Source of the DNA: Ruminococcus sp. | GTDB taxonomy: Bacteria > Bacillota > Clostridia > Oscillospirales > Ruminococcaceae | Assembly (NCBI GenBank): GCA_017525915.1 | Contig: JAFXSC010000025.1 | Span: forward strand, 1 to 45,530 | Direction of reading: 5' to 3' | Length of the DNA: 45,530 nt | Part shown: piece by piece, positions 16,990 to 25,569 of the stretch | Layout of the letters: every line of letters starts with the position of its first letter | Numbering within the stretch: position 1 is the stretch's first letter | Made by a program: the position numbers and the translations under genes | The notes under the pieces: generated by a model | Databases searched by the model: none | Told to the model about the DNA's origin: nothing | The model's input: only the letters and a program-made list of their open reading frames with translations

Positions 16990-18168
16990 ATGAACGATTT
17001 CAATTTTTACAGTCCGACAGAATTCGTATTCGGCAGGGGCAGAGAGAACGAGTGCGGCAAATACGTCAGAAAATACGGCGGAACTAAAGTGCTTCTTCAC
17101 TACGGCGGACAGTCGGCAAAGCGTTCCGGACTGCTTGACAGGGTGAAGGCTTCGCTTGAAAAGAACGGCATCGCATACTGTGAGCTTGGCGGTGTACAGC
17201 CAAATCCTCGGGACACGCTTGTCTACAAGGGCATATCTCTTGCGAGGGCGGAGGGCGTGGACTTTATCCTCGCTGTCGGAGGCGGTTCTGTTATCGATTC
17301 CTCAAAGGCAATAGCTATGGGTGTGCCTTACGACGGTGATTTCTGGGATTTTTACAGCGGCAAACGCGCTGAAAAAGCTCTTCCGGTCGGCACTGTACTG
17401 ACTATCGCTGCTGCCGGCAGTGAAGGCTCCGGCGACTCGGTAATTACCAAAGAGGACGGTATGCTCAAACGCGGTACCGGCTCAGATGTTCTGCGTCCGA
17501 GATTTTCGGTAATGGCCCCCGAACTCACACAGACACTTCCCCCCTTCCAGACCGCCTGCGGTGCCGCTGACATTATGGCTCACGTTTTTGAGAGGTACTT
17601 CACAAACACCAGGGAAGTCGAGATAACAGACAGGCTTTGTGAAGCTGTTCTCATGACAATGCTGAAGGAGACTCCGAGGGTCATCGCAGATCCGGATAAT
17701 TACGAAGCCCGTGCCAATATCATGTGGGCAGGTACTGTTGCTCATACCAACGTTGTCGGAGTCGGCAGAGAACAGGACTGGAACAGTCACGGCATCGAGC
17801 ATGAGCTTTCCGCTCTTTACGACTGTGCTCACGGTGCAGGACTTGCAGTCATCATGCCTGCCTGGATGGAATTCGTCTATAAGCATGACGTAATGAGGTT
17901 CTGTCAGATGGCGACCCGCGTTTTCGGTTGCAGTATGGATTTCGCTGCTCCGGAGAATACCGCTCTTGCAGGGATCAAAGCGTTCAGAAGCTTCCTGCAC
18001 AGCATAGGACTTCCGATCAATTTCACAGAGCTTGGTGCAAAGGAGGAGGACATTCCCCTCCTCGTTGAAAAGTTCGGACTTGGCGGCGGCAGGACCGGCG
18101 GTTTTGTCAAGCTCTCTTCGGAAGATGTAGCGGAAATATACCGTATTGCTGCAAGAGCATCGCTCTGA
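16990..18168 (+). CDS. Iron-containing alcohol dehydrogenase (butanol dehydrogenase/YqhD-like)
   Basis: 392 residues, full length for the family. The dinucleotide-binding segment is ILAVGGGSVIDSSKAIAMG. Metal ligands are visible as the Asp/His of GAADIMAHVFERYF and the His residues of NSHGIEHELSALYDCAHGAGLAVI. The overall wording (DFWDFYSGKR, LPVGTVLTIAAAGSEGS) is that of the NADPH-dependent BdhA/YqhD branch, which reduces aldehydes such as butyraldehyde and acetaldehyde in fermentation or detoxification. AAGGAGAG fixes the start. Monocistronic by context: own promoter, and another promoter directly after it. Confidence 0.9.
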   Translation: MNDFNFYSPTEFVFGRGRENECGKYVRKYGGTKVLLHYGGQSAKRSGLLDRVKASLEKNGIAYCELGGVQPNPRDTLVYKGISLARAEGVDFILAVGGGSVIDSSKAIAMGVPYDGDFWDFYSGKRAEKALPVGTVLTIAAAGSEGSGDSVITKEDGMLKRGTGSDVLRPRFSVMAPELTQTLPPFQTACGAADIMAHVFERYFTNTREVEITDRLCEAVLMTMLKETPRVIADPDNYEARANIMWAGTVAHTNVVGVGREQDWNSHGIEHELSALYDCAHGAGLAVIMPAWMEFVYKHDVMRFCQMATRVFGCSMDFAAPENTALAGIKAFRSFLHSIGLPINFTELGAKEEDIPLLVEKFGLGGGRTGGFVKLSSEDVAEIYRIAARASL

Positions 18169-18191
18169 ATCAGCAGCACACAACAGCGATA

Positions 18192-18220
18192 TTGCTTTTT
18201 TCCGGAAAATGTGATATAAT
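18192..18220 (+). promoter_or_regulatory. Promoter of the MFS exporter
   Basis: -35 TTGCTT (18192-18197), 17 nt, -10 TATAAT (18215-18220). The transcript would start near 18227, leaving about 150 nt of leader before the exporter start. Confidence 0.75.
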
Positions 18221-18258
18221 AGGTTCATAGTAAAATTATAGTTCTGAGGTGATACTTT

Positions 18259-18297
18259 ATGAGAAATTGCAGCGATTCTGCTCCATGCAAGGTTTGA
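18259..18297 (+). CDS. Possible 12-codon leader peptide upstream of the MFS exporter
   Basis: ATG at 18259 with GAGGTGAT 7-8 nt upstream, 12 codons (MRNCSDSAPCKV) and a TGA. It lies entirely within the leader of the exporter mRNA, just after the promoter. Macrolide and other drug efflux genes of Firmicutes are often controlled by ribosome stalling on such peptides. Direct evidence is only the ribosome site and position; downstream base pairing (GAGGG 18296-18300 with CCCTC 18324-18328) is weak. Confidence 0.35.
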   Translation: MRNCSDSAPCKV

Positions 18298-18377
18298 GGG
18301 AACTGTGTGGAGTATAAATGATACCCTCGGACTTTGCATATCTGATGATACAGCATTATCAAAAGGAGCAAAGTCAA

Positions 18378-19661
18378 ATGAAGAATTCAATAAATAACAT
18401 CAAAAGCTATCTCCTGCTATGGAGTACCCAATCACTTTCCGCACTCGGAAGCTCTATGACAAGCTATGCGCTTGGACTATGGCTGTACAAAAGCACCGGC
18501 TCTGCACTGAAAGCTGCCCTGCTGACAGTCTGCTCATATGCGCCGTATGTCATTATGAGCATTTTTGCAGGCGCACTCAGCGATAAATGGAACAAGAAAC
18601 GCACGATGCTCACCTGCGACCTTTTCGCAGCTTTTACAACAGTTACGGCTTTCCTGCTTATAAGTGCGGACGCTCTCGAACCGTGGCATCTTCTGCTCAT
18701 AAATGCGCTGAACGGTCTGATGAATACAGTTCAGCAGCCTGCAAGCGAAGTCGCTGCCACTCAGCTCATACCGAAGCAATACTATCAGAAGACCGGCGCT
18801 CTGCGATCACTGTCACAATCGCTCAACACGATACTCACTCCCGTACTCGCAACGATGCTGTTTGCATTCGGCGGAGTATCGACCGTCATTATAGTCGATC
18901 TTTCCACATTTCTGATAGCGTTCATGGTACTGCTGCTGTTCATCCGCATACCCGAACCCGAAACTGACAGCAAGGAAAAGGAAACTCTTATCGCATCAGT
19001 AAAGTCGGGACTTTCATGGCTGAAGGCGAATCCGCTCATACTTAAACTGATATTCTTTTTGTCCGGCATAAACCTCATCGCTTCGGCAAATACCGCGGCA
19101 CTGTCTCCGCTGATACTTTCAAAAACTGCAAGCAGCGAGGTCAAGCTCGGCTGGGTGAATTTCTGCATCGGTCTTGCAACACTCGCAGGCAGTTTCATTG
19201 CATCGGCTTCACCTGCTCCGAAAAACCGCGTCAGAGCTATATGCCTTGCGCTGTTCTTCTCAATGAGTACGGAAAACTTCATTCTTGCGTTCAGCGACTC
19301 ACCGGCAGTATGGTGCTTCGCAGTCGTTCTCGGCTGGATTTTCATTCCATATATGGGCGCTAACCTCGATGTCGTTTTCAGGAGCACTATCCCTCCCGAT
19401 ATGCAGGGACGTGTTTATGCCTGCCGTAATTCATTGCAGTTTTTTACGATTCCCATAGGCAGTCTTTGCAGCGGCGCACTCATTGACAATTTCTTTGAAC
19501 CGCTGATGTCAAATCAGGACAGCGGAAGCTATCTCTGTTCTGCTTTCGGTACCGGAAAGGGCTCCGGTGCTGCGATGCTTATGGCTGTCCTCGGAGTATC
19601 AGGAGTTGCCGTCTGCGTGATATTCACAATACTCCTCAAAAAGGAACACTACAAAAGATAA
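18378..19661 (+). CDS. MFS drug/efflux transporter (Mef-like)
   Basis: 427 residues with about 12 hydrophobic segments. After the second segment it reads SIFAGALSDKWNKKRTML, a variant of the MFS motif A (GxLaDrxGrkr). The family resemblance is to enterobactin/macrolide-type exporters (MFS_3): an early LLWSTQSLSALGSSMTSYAL and a later GANLDVVFRSTIPPDMQGRV. Substrate unknown. AAAAGGAG at 18361-18368 supports the start at 18378; an in-frame ATG at 18318 would add 20 residues and has only a weak TGGAG. Confidence 0.85.
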   Translation: MKNSINNIKSYLLLWSTQSLSALGSSMTSYALGLWLYKSTGSALKAALLTVCSYAPYVIMSIFAGALSDKWNKKRTMLTCDLFAAFTTVTAFLLISADALEPWHLLLINALNGLMNTVQQPASEVAATQLIPKQYYQKTGALRSLSQSLNTILTPVLATMLFAFGGVSTVIIVDLSTFLIAFMVLLLFIRIPEPETDSKEKETLIASVKSGLSWLKANPLILKLIFFLSGINLIASANTAALSPLILSKTASSEVKLGWVNFCIGLATLAGSFIASASPAPKNRVRAICLALFFSMSTENFILAFSDSPAVWCFAVVLGWIFIPYMGANLDVVFRSTIPPDMQGRVYACRNSLQFFTIPIGSLCSGALIDNFFEPLMSNQDSGSYLCSAFGTGKGSGAAMLMAVLGVSGVAVCVIFTILLKKEHYKR

Positions 19662-19686
19662 GCTGTTGTTCCGGCAAGGAACTTAC

Positions 19687-19710
19687 AAAGGGCGCCATGC
19701 GGCGCCCTTT
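19687..19710 (+). terminator. Bidirectional terminator between MFS gene and IseA-like lipoprotein
   Basis: Perfect hairpin AAAGGGCGCC-N4-GGCGCCCTTT lying between two convergent genes (stops at 19661 and 19754). Confidence 0.85.
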
Positions 19711-19753
19711 CGCTTTATACATCATTTTCCGGGTTCCAAACCGGTTTATCTTA

Positions 19754-20758
19754 TCAGACGGAGGCACGAACATTGTTGATCTTCCAGTACCCATTATCCT
19801 TGACAACATCAATAATTATTGTTTCGTCAGCGCCGTAGTCGTTGTTTTTGATGTTGATCGAGTAACCGCTTCCGGATTCAACGATGACCGGGTCCTCATC
19901 AAGATAGAAGCCATATATTCCGCCAATGGGTCTGTACTCAATGTAGAGCACACCGTTCACATCTATACACTTGGGATTCTCTGAACCGAATAGGAAATTA
20001 TAGTTATCGCTGATGAACTGATCTGTCATGTACCTGGACAGATAATTATGTACATCTGCTGTTGTCTTGTAGATATTATCGACTGACTTATGGTATACAG
20101 TTCCGTCATCGGTCTTGTATTCCGAATCCATATCTACCTCAACAGCACCGCTGCTCATAAGACTATCCGCAAAGGCAAGAGCATCGCGGATATCCTTAGC
20201 CTCAGGTACTGTGGGAGCGAGCGGCTTTTCGCTGTCATTACGGACAAATTTCATGCCGCCTTCATCTTCTGAGTATATCTCATTGAACGGCTTCTTGGGA
20301 CATACAAATCCTGTCCAAAGTTTACCGTCATTCTCATAGAATGAATACCAGTATGTGAAAGAGCCGTCAGGATGCTCCTCTGATTCTATCTTTACAGTGC
20401 CGAAGCGTGTTCCGCCGCCAGCATACTTGAGTGAGAAAGAGCCGTCGGCATTTACTGTGAGAATGTTGTTGAAGGAATCCACCTGAGCCCATTCTCCGGT
20501 GAGGTCGGCAGCGGTGTAGTCTGTTGACGGAACTGCGTTTTCATTTGCAGCCTTAGTTGTCTCTGCTTTGGTAGTTACGGCAGCAGTAGTAGTAACTGCT
20601 GTTGTAGTTGCAGCGCTCTCGGTCACATTTTCAGTCACGGCTGATGTTGCTGCGGCAGTTGTTGTGCTCTTCGCGCTCTGTGTGCTTGAAGCATCTTTTC
20701 CGCAGGCAGTGAAGCAAAGTGCGCTAATAAGTGAAATCAATACAATACTCTTTTTCAT
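19754..20758 (-). CDS. Lipoprotein with Thr/Ala linker and IseA-like C-terminal domain
   Basis: 334 residues. Lipobox FTACGK after a short signal peptide, then a Thr/Ala-rich linker to about residue 78. Residues about 80-175 form a small beta domain (DLTGEWAQVDSFNNILTVN). Residues about 190-334 resemble the ectodomain of the anti-sigma-like protein at 25570-27042: TTADVHNYLSRYMTDQFI, DVNGVLYI, GGIYGFY, ending in VVKDNGYWKINNVRAS. The shape recalls the IseA DL-endopeptidase inhibitor fold, a tentative assignment. TAAAGGAG fixes the start. The promoter has the ATTACA palindrome. Confidence 0.75.
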   Translation of the reverse strand: MKKSIVLISLISALCFTACGKDASSTQSAKSTTTAAATSAVTENVTESAATTTAVTTTAAVTTKAETTKAANENAVPSTDYTAADLTGEWAQVDSFNNILTVNADGSFSLKYAGGGTRFGTVKIESEEHPDGSFTYWYSFYENDGKLWTGFVCPKKPFNEIYSEDEGGMKFVRNDSEKPLAPTVPEAKDIRDALAFADSLMSSGAVEVDMDSEYKTDDGTVYHKSVDNIYKTTADVHNYLSRYMTDQFISDNYNFLFGSENPKCIDVNGVLYIEYRPIGGIYGFYLDEDPVIVESGSGYSINIKNNDYGADETIIIDVVKDNGYWKINNVRASV

Positions 20759-20806
20759 AACAATTCTCCTTTATTCTGATGATCGGTGTCATCTGTTTAC
20801 AGTTAC

Positions 20807-20855
20807 AGTATATCACGTTTTCAGAGAATGTTTATGATAATTACAGAATTGTAAT
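20807..20855 (-). promoter_or_regulatory. Activator-type promoter with ATTACA-N4-TGTAAT palindrome (IseA-like lipoprotein)
   Basis: Palindrome at 20840-20855. On the - strand 27 nt separate it from the -10 TATACT (20807-20812). In gene orientation the palindrome and next bases (ATTACAATTCTGTAATTAT) are identical to those at 27188. Confidence 0.7.
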
Positions 20856-20868
20856 CGGTGAGGATAGT

Positions 20869-21513
20869 TCAAGCACGTTTATCCTTCTGCTCAGAAACTA
20901 TGAGCGTTACGATGCGGTCAAATACTTCGCCGAAGTCTTTGCCGGCAGCTGCGGCTTCATCGAGCCATTTGCTCTCATACAGTATTTTTGCAGATTTTGC
21001 GGCTGACGGACAGCATCCCGCAAATTTTGCAAAGACATTCCCGCCTGCTCCTTGTTCCATATATCTGAGCTCATAGTACCCTTGCACTGTGAGCTGGACC
21101 TGTTCAGCCTCGCCGCCTTCAAAACGGAGATCAACGCCTTTTGCAGCGTAATATGGGTCGGTGTCCAGCAGATGCGCCATTCCGCAGTAGCTGTCTCTTG
21201 CAGCTGATCTTATCTTCTTGATATTTGACATCAGTGCTGTGCCCATGCACATAGGGCACGGTTCCATAGTGGTATAGAGTGTAAGTGACCTGGGATTATA
21301 TTTCGAGGTGTCAAGGTTCCTCAGGATATTTGCCTCTGCATGGGCTATCCTTCTGTTGATGGTCTGCGGCTCACTATTGCGGTTGTGATCGGACATTATG
21401 ATATTTCCTTCCGTATCACACAGCACCGCACCGACAGGTACGCTGCCCGCACAGAAGGCTGTCCACATTTCCCTGAAAGCTGCCTGCCATGCCGCTGATA
21501 AGTCTTTCAACAT
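20869..21513 (-). CDS. Nucleoside/tRNA-adenosine-type deaminase of the cytidine deaminase superfamily
   Basis: 214 residues. Zinc site: His58 and catalytic Glu60 in AHAEANIL, and Cys residues in MEPCPMCMG (85-89), the exact TadA/guanine deaminase pattern. The family core is about 150 residues; here about 60 residues are added after it (GGNVFAKFAGCCPSAAKSA), absent from TadA, which favours a free nucleoside or base deaminase over the essential tRNA enzyme. AAGGAAGGG precedes the start. Single-gene unit with its own promoter. Confidence 0.8.
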   Translation of the reverse strand: MLKDLSAAWQAAFREMWTAFCAGSVPVGAVLCDTEGNIIMSDHNRNSEPQTINRRIAHAEANILRNLDTSKYNPRSLTLYTTMEPCPMCMGTALMSNIKKIRSAARDSYCGMAHLLDTDPYYAAKGVDLRFEGGEAEQVQLTVQGYYELRYMEQGAGGNVFAKFAGCCPSAAKSAKILYESKWLDEAAAAGKDFGEVFDRIVTLIVSEQKDKRA

Positions 21514-21573
21514 AATTATCCCTTCCTTATTATGAGTTAAACAGGTAATCTTCCTGCCGGAACTGTCTTTAAA

Positions 21574-21602
21574 ATTATAACATATATCGCAGCAGATAGC
21601 AA
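21574..21602 (-). promoter_or_regulatory. Promoter of the deaminase gene
   Basis: On the - strand: -35 TTGCTA (21597-21602), 17 nt, -10 TATAAT (21574-21579). Confidence 0.75.
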
Positions 21603-21664
21603 GCTTTTTCCGTTGATGATACAGAATTGCCGCATACGCTTATTAGCTGTTTACGGTAAGCAGA

Positions 21665-21691
21665 GAGCGCCCCGGTATATCCGGGGCGCTC
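21665..21691 (+). terminator. Strong hairpin with T run on the + strand, no + gene upstream
   Basis: GAGCGCCCCGG-N5-CCGGGGCGCTC followed by GTTTTC on the + strand. Both flanking genes are on the - strand, so it either ends the dockerin gene poorly (no T run on -) or ends an unseen + transcript. Confidence 0.5.
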
Positions 21692-21741
21692 GTTTTCATT
21701 GTAATGTGTTTTTGAAATAGCTGATGCTCTTGGGAAGGGGT

Positions 21742-21778
21742 CCGGGGAAGAAGTTTTCCTCAGAAAGGGTTTCCCCGG
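21742..21778. repeat. Inverted repeat downstream of the dockerin gene
   Basis: Arms CCGGGGAA (21742-21749) and TTCCCCGG (21771-21778) separated by 21 nt, in a GC-rich intergenic stretch. May be a dispersed intergenic repeat or part of the mRNA 3' end. Confidence 0.4.
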
Positions 21779-21811
21779 CTGGTTACTCACGACCTCCCCT
21801 CCACAGGGATA

Positions 21812-24232
21812 TCAATCTATATAATATTCACCGGTAAGCAGTGAATTGAGGTTAGTCTGTGTATGGAACACTTCCTCATGGACAAGGGACTTTACGAACT
21901 CCCTGACGTCATCGTTATCGAGTACGCCTTCCCAGTCACCGGTCGTGCATATAGGGGCGCACAGCGGGATATCACCGGACTTATAGAAGACATACACTGT
22001 GGTAGAGCCGGCATCGCAGGAAATGCCTACACCTTTCATCCATTTCTCTTTCTCGAAGAAATACTTATCCTCATATTTCTCAACAAGAGCCCTTGTCTCG
22101 TTTACGATGCTGTCAGGCAGGCGATCAATAATGTTGTTCACCTCGAAATCCTTACTCATGAGCTGTTTGAGGCCGTCGTACCATGATTCTGTATCTGAGA
22201 AATCTATAATGCTGTTGTAGATGCGATTCTCTTTTCCGTCGTAATAATCAGCAGGCATTTCGGGAACGGGCGGCTGATAGTAGCCGCTGTATGCCTTGCC
22301 ATTTGTGTCATAGAGCGTTATTTTCTGAGCATCTGACCATGCATGATTCTCATAGACTACCGCAAGGAGCGGCTCCGGTTCCTGGACGTATTTCGCATTG
22401 TAATCGAACATTTTCCGCTTCAGGAGCATGAGATCGTACATATTGACCTTTCCGTCACCGTTCAGGTCAGAATTGTTGTAATTTATGAAGGAATATCTGC
22501 CGAGGAGGTACTCATGCAGGGTGACAACGTCAGCAACGCCAAAATATCCGTCATTATTGCAGTCACCGGGGATATCCTGAGCCTTTTCATCCTTGCTGAT
22601 CTCGGTGACGTTGAGGTCGTTATCGACTCTGAGAGTTTTTTCCGCAATGGGCTCGGCAGAGTAGACGTCAGCACCGGGAGCCCTGAGACCGAAAGTCACT
22701 GTAACATCGCCCTTTTTCTTCGCTCTGTACAGTATAATCATTTTGTCAGAAGAACCGGGAGCTGCAAGCTGCGAACTGCTGAGGTTATAGGAGTCACCCT
22801 TTGTGAACCATGTCGTTCCGTCATGGTTGAGCACAAGTTCATAGCCGGTGGAAGAGTTGAGTTCTCCGCAGTATACAAGGAATTTTCCGTGTACAGAGAC
22901 ATTTCCGTTCTTGCTGATATAGTCCTCATACTCTGTAATGCAGTCGGGGAGCCAGCCAAATCTGTCTATCTCTGTGACAGTTCCGTCCTCAGCAGCAACG
23001 AAAGCATACTCATAGCTCTGAGAGCTGCCGTCTGCGATGCGGTAGCGTGAAACATTGAGACGCGCTGAGGGAACCGGCTTATATACATCGACTGAATAGA
23101 ACTCGCCGTCCTTTGTGCCGTCAGTGTAGATCATTGTGGAAAGCGGATCAAGCTTTTCGCCGCTCGCAAGAGCGTTCGCAGGAGTTGTTGAATAAGCGGA
23201 TGTCATCCACTTGCTGGTCTCGCCTCTGCCCTTATGGACAAGGCAAACAATTCCGTCGCCAATATGTGTCTTGCCGTATTTTTCTCTGAATTCCTGTGCA
23301 GTCTCGAAGCTGTCCGGTATCCAAGCAGGGAGCGTCGAGGAATTTATGTGAGGAATAAGATTTTCGTCAACGGTAATGTTCTCGGTCACATCGTCAAGCA
23401 CGGTACCGTCAAATTTGGTTGTCTTGACGGAAACATTGGTATTTCCGGCTTTTCTCGCCTGATATACCCTGACGATGTTGGTATCTCCGCCCTCCTGCTC
23501 GTTTATAGGGATAAAGCCTGCATCAAGGGTCATAACCTCCTTGAGCACTGCCGGATCCTCCGGAACTATGCTCAACTCAGTGCCGGTCGAAGGGCTATAA
23601 CTGCCGCAGCAGATCAGGTACTTGCCGTTTGTGGAGATCTTGCCGTTCTTCTTAACGTAGCTTTCATATTCTTCGACACAGTCCGGAAGCCATCCGAAAA
23701 TATCGTCCTCAGTAAGAACTGTACCGCCGTTCAGACCGCTCTTGTTGAAGTAGTATTCAACAGGCTCTTTCTCTTCAGAGTATCTCACCTTGGCTGTAAG
23801 GTAAGAGAAATTCTTTACATTGAAAACATATACATGGAAGCAGTAGACGCTCCCGAGCTGTGTATGATAATCCTCGCCGCCGGCGGTGATATACGCGATC
23901 TCGTTATAGTATTTCTCGTAGGAAACTATCTGTGAAGCCGGTGAAACATTCGGAGTTCCGCCGAAAGTCACCTCCGGGTATTTATCGTCAGATTTGCGCT
24001 GGATAAGTACCATGCAGGCAAGGTTGTCCTCAACGTGAGTTGTTCCATAGGTGTTCACGAAGCGGTGTGCATCGGAGTAATCCTTCGGTACCCATTCCGG
24101 AATTTTATCGACTGTATCAATGAGACGCGGATCGTCATAATCGTCAGCGTTTGCGGTCACGGTGCCGGCGCCGGTCATTGCGGCAATAGTAAGGGCTGCT
24201 GCAAGTGCGAGTGCTTTTTTTAGTTTGTTCAT
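21812..24232 (-). CDS. Large secreted protein with duplicated N-terminal module and internal dockerin
   Basis: 806 residues. Signal peptide to about residue 29. Two modules of about 245 residues (about 41-290 and 297-541) align: PEWVPKDYSDAHRFVNTYGTTH with PAWIPDSFETAQEFREKYGKTH, and FGWLPDCVEEYESYVKKNG with FGWLPDCITEYEDYISKNG. Residues about 556-612 are a dockerin (GDCNNDGYFGVADVVTLHEYL, DLNGDGKVNMYDLMLLKR). A C-terminal region of about 190 residues has no family I recognise. No catalytic motif is evident. The dockerin implies attachment to a cohesin. GGAGG lies 8 nt before 24232; an ATG at 24235 is a close alternative. Confidence 0.82.
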   Translation of the reverse strand: MNKLKKALALAAALTIAAMTGAGTVTANADDYDDPRLIDTVDKIPEWVPKDYSDAHRFVNTYGTTHVEDNLACMVLIQRKSDDKYPEVTFGGTPNVSPASQIVSYEKYYNEIAYITAGGEDYHTQLGSVYCFHVYVFNVKNFSYLTAKVRYSEEKEPVEYYFNKSGLNGGTVLTEDDIFGWLPDCVEEYESYVKKNGKISTNGKYLICCGSYSPSTGTELSIVPEDPAVLKEVMTLDAGFIPINEQEGGDTNIVRVYQARKAGNTNVSVKTTKFDGTVLDDVTENITVDENLIPHINSSTLPAWIPDSFETAQEFREKYGKTHIGDGIVCLVHKGRGETSKWMTSAYSTTPANALASGEKLDPLSTMIYTDGTKDGEFYSVDVYKPVPSARLNVSRYRIADGSSQSYEYAFVAAEDGTVTEIDRFGWLPDCITEYEDYISKNGNVSVHGKFLVYCGELNSSTGYELVLNHDGTTWFTKGDSYNLSSSQLAAPGSSDKMIILYRAKKKGDVTVTFGLRAPGADVYSAEPIAEKTLRVDNDLNVTEISKDEKAQDIPGDCNNDGYFGVADVVTLHEYLLGRYSFINYNNSDLNGDGKVNMYDLMLLKRKMFDYNAKYVQEPEPLLAVVYENHAWSDAQKITLYDTNGKAYSGYYQPPVPEMPADYYDGKENRIYNSIIDFSDTESWYDGLKQLMSKDFEVNNIIDRLPDSIVNETRALVEKYEDKYFFEKEKWMKGVGISCDAGSTTVYVFYKSGDIPLCAPICTTGDWEGVLDNDDVREFVKSLVHEEVFHTQTNLNSLLTGEYYID

Positions 24233-24264
24233 CATCAAAACCTCCCATATCATAATCATGTCAT

Positions 24265-24279
24265 CCGGGTTTTACCCGG
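24265..24279 (-). promoter_or_regulatory. Leader hairpin of the dockerin gene
   Basis: Perfect inverted repeat CCGGGT-TTT-ACCCGG about 35 nt upstream of the start codon. It could stabilise the mRNA 5' end. I do not see a clear -35/-10 pair with standard spacing here. Confidence 0.4.
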
Positions 24280-24496
24280 TCTATAAAGATTAACGTATAA
24301 TATAGCGGAAATGTGCAGGCGAAATTGTAAACATTTTATGAACAAACCATGAACGCCACTCTTGCTGGCTCAGAGAATCAACTTTACTAAAGTCCAGCGG
24401 ATTCAGTGTCATAACTATCCGCCTTTAACAAGCAATCACAAACAACGCCGAATATCCCGAATTATAGCCATATCTCGGTGGTTTTGATGAACTAGT

Positions 24497-24679
24497 TTAA
24501 GTTGATTCGCCATGTCCTGCGTCCAGGACGATTATCGGTGCAGTATCCAGCCCTGTTGATGCTGCCGCTGTCACCTCATCGGCAGTCTTGTGCGGAATTT
24601 GTGATACGGCAGCGACAGCGGTAATTCCGCACGCAACTGTGATACCGCCGCCAATGAGCTTGCGTCTGAAGTTTTTCAT
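24497..24679 (-). pseudogene. Truncated N-acetylmuramoyl-L-alanine amidase (first 60 codons)
   Basis: Begins with an intact AAGGAG and a signal or anchor sequence (MKNFRRKLIGGGITVACG). After a short linker it enters the Amidase_3 signature PIIVLDAGHGEST, where a TAA ends the frame. In real CwlD/AmiC-type amidases this His-containing motif opens a domain of about 170 residues, none of which is visible in any frame downstream. It is therefore a decayed gene whose start region survives; a short secreted peptide could still be made. Confidence 0.7.
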
Positions 24680-24755
24680 ATGAATGCTCCTTTTTGGTTT
24701 TTTGTAAACAATATGCGGAAATTTGCCGGACTATGCGAAAAAAAGATGCCGCATA

Positions 24756-24784
24756 TTGACATACAGACTGCCGCACAGTATAAT
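24756..24784 (+). promoter_or_regulatory. Consensus promoter of the ECF sigma operon
   Basis: TTGACA (24756-24761), 17 nt, TATAAT (24779-24784): a perfect housekeeping promoter. Start near 24791 gives a leader of about 195 nt before the sigma gene. The leader contains a perfect palindrome ATTCCATGGAAT (24950-24961) flanked by TGAAAG/CTTTCA, and little else. It fills the 306-bp gap 24680-24985. Confidence 0.8.
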
Positions 24785-24985
24785 TTTCTCATGTACAACC
24801 TTTCTTCACATGCAGATATAGTTCAGTAATTCTGTGCATTTTCGACAAAATCCGTGCATGCTCAGCACCGTGAATGCACATATTCTTAAAATACATCAGT
24901 TTGTGTGACACTTTCTGATCTGGCTGTGAGTGTACTATATGAAAGCGCAATTCCATGGAATCTTTCATCAACAGGAGGAATAGAT

Positions 24986-25552
24986 ATGACCGGCAATGAA
25001 TACCGCAGGCTTTATGCGGAATCGCCAGAAAAAGCTTATGCTGCTCTGTTTAAAGTCTACTGCGATTATGTTTACGCAATCGTTTACAATAAACTGAACA
25101 GAGTCGCTCAGCGCGAGGACATAGACGAATGTGTGAGCGATATTTTCGCGGACATATTCTTCAGTTATAAAAGGAACGGCGAAGACTACGCAGATTTGAA
25201 GGCATACATCGGAACTATCGCAAAACGTCACGCGATCAATTCCTACCGAAGTCTTAAACTACGCTCGGAACGCTTTTCCGGCGACAGCGATGAAGAATTT
25301 GCCTCCTTCGCTGACGATACCGACATCGAAACCAATTCCGATGACCGCGAGACCAGAAGTATTCTGATAAGCAAGATCAACGAGCTTGGCGAACCGGACT
25401 CGACCATTATCCTCCAGAAATATTATTATGACCGCTCCTCCGGAGAAATCGCGGAGATGATGTCTATGAAAGCATCTGCGGTGCGTATGAGAGCTGCAAG
25501 AGCCCTCGAAAAACTTAAGAAATCACTTGCCGCCGCCGGCATTATGCTATAA
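24986..25552 (+). CDS. ECF-type RNA polymerase sigma factor
   Basis: 188 residues. Region 2 (about 15-85): AALFKVYCDYVYAIVYNKL, with REDIDECVSDIFADIFFSYKR replacing the usual DLxQEvF core. Region 4 (about 130-182): STIILQKYYYDRSSGEIAEMMSMKASAVRMRAARAL compressed here as a helix-turn-helix with the family's final ARALEKLKK. AGGAGGA supports 24986; the longer frame to 24905 runs into the leader. A gap of 17 nt separates it from the membrane protein that follows, the usual sigma/anti-sigma order. The consensus housekeeping promoter suggests it is not mainly autoregulated. Confidence 0.88.
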   Translation: MTGNEYRRLYAESPEKAYAALFKVYCDYVYAIVYNKLNRVAQREDIDECVSDIFADIFFSYKRNGEDYADLKAYIGTIAKRHAINSYRSLKLRSERFSGDSDEEFASFADDTDIETNSDDRETRSILISKINELGEPDSTIILQKYYYDRSSGEIAEMMSMKASAVRMRAARALEKLKKSLAAAGIML

Positions 25553-25569
25553 GAAAGGAGATACATACT

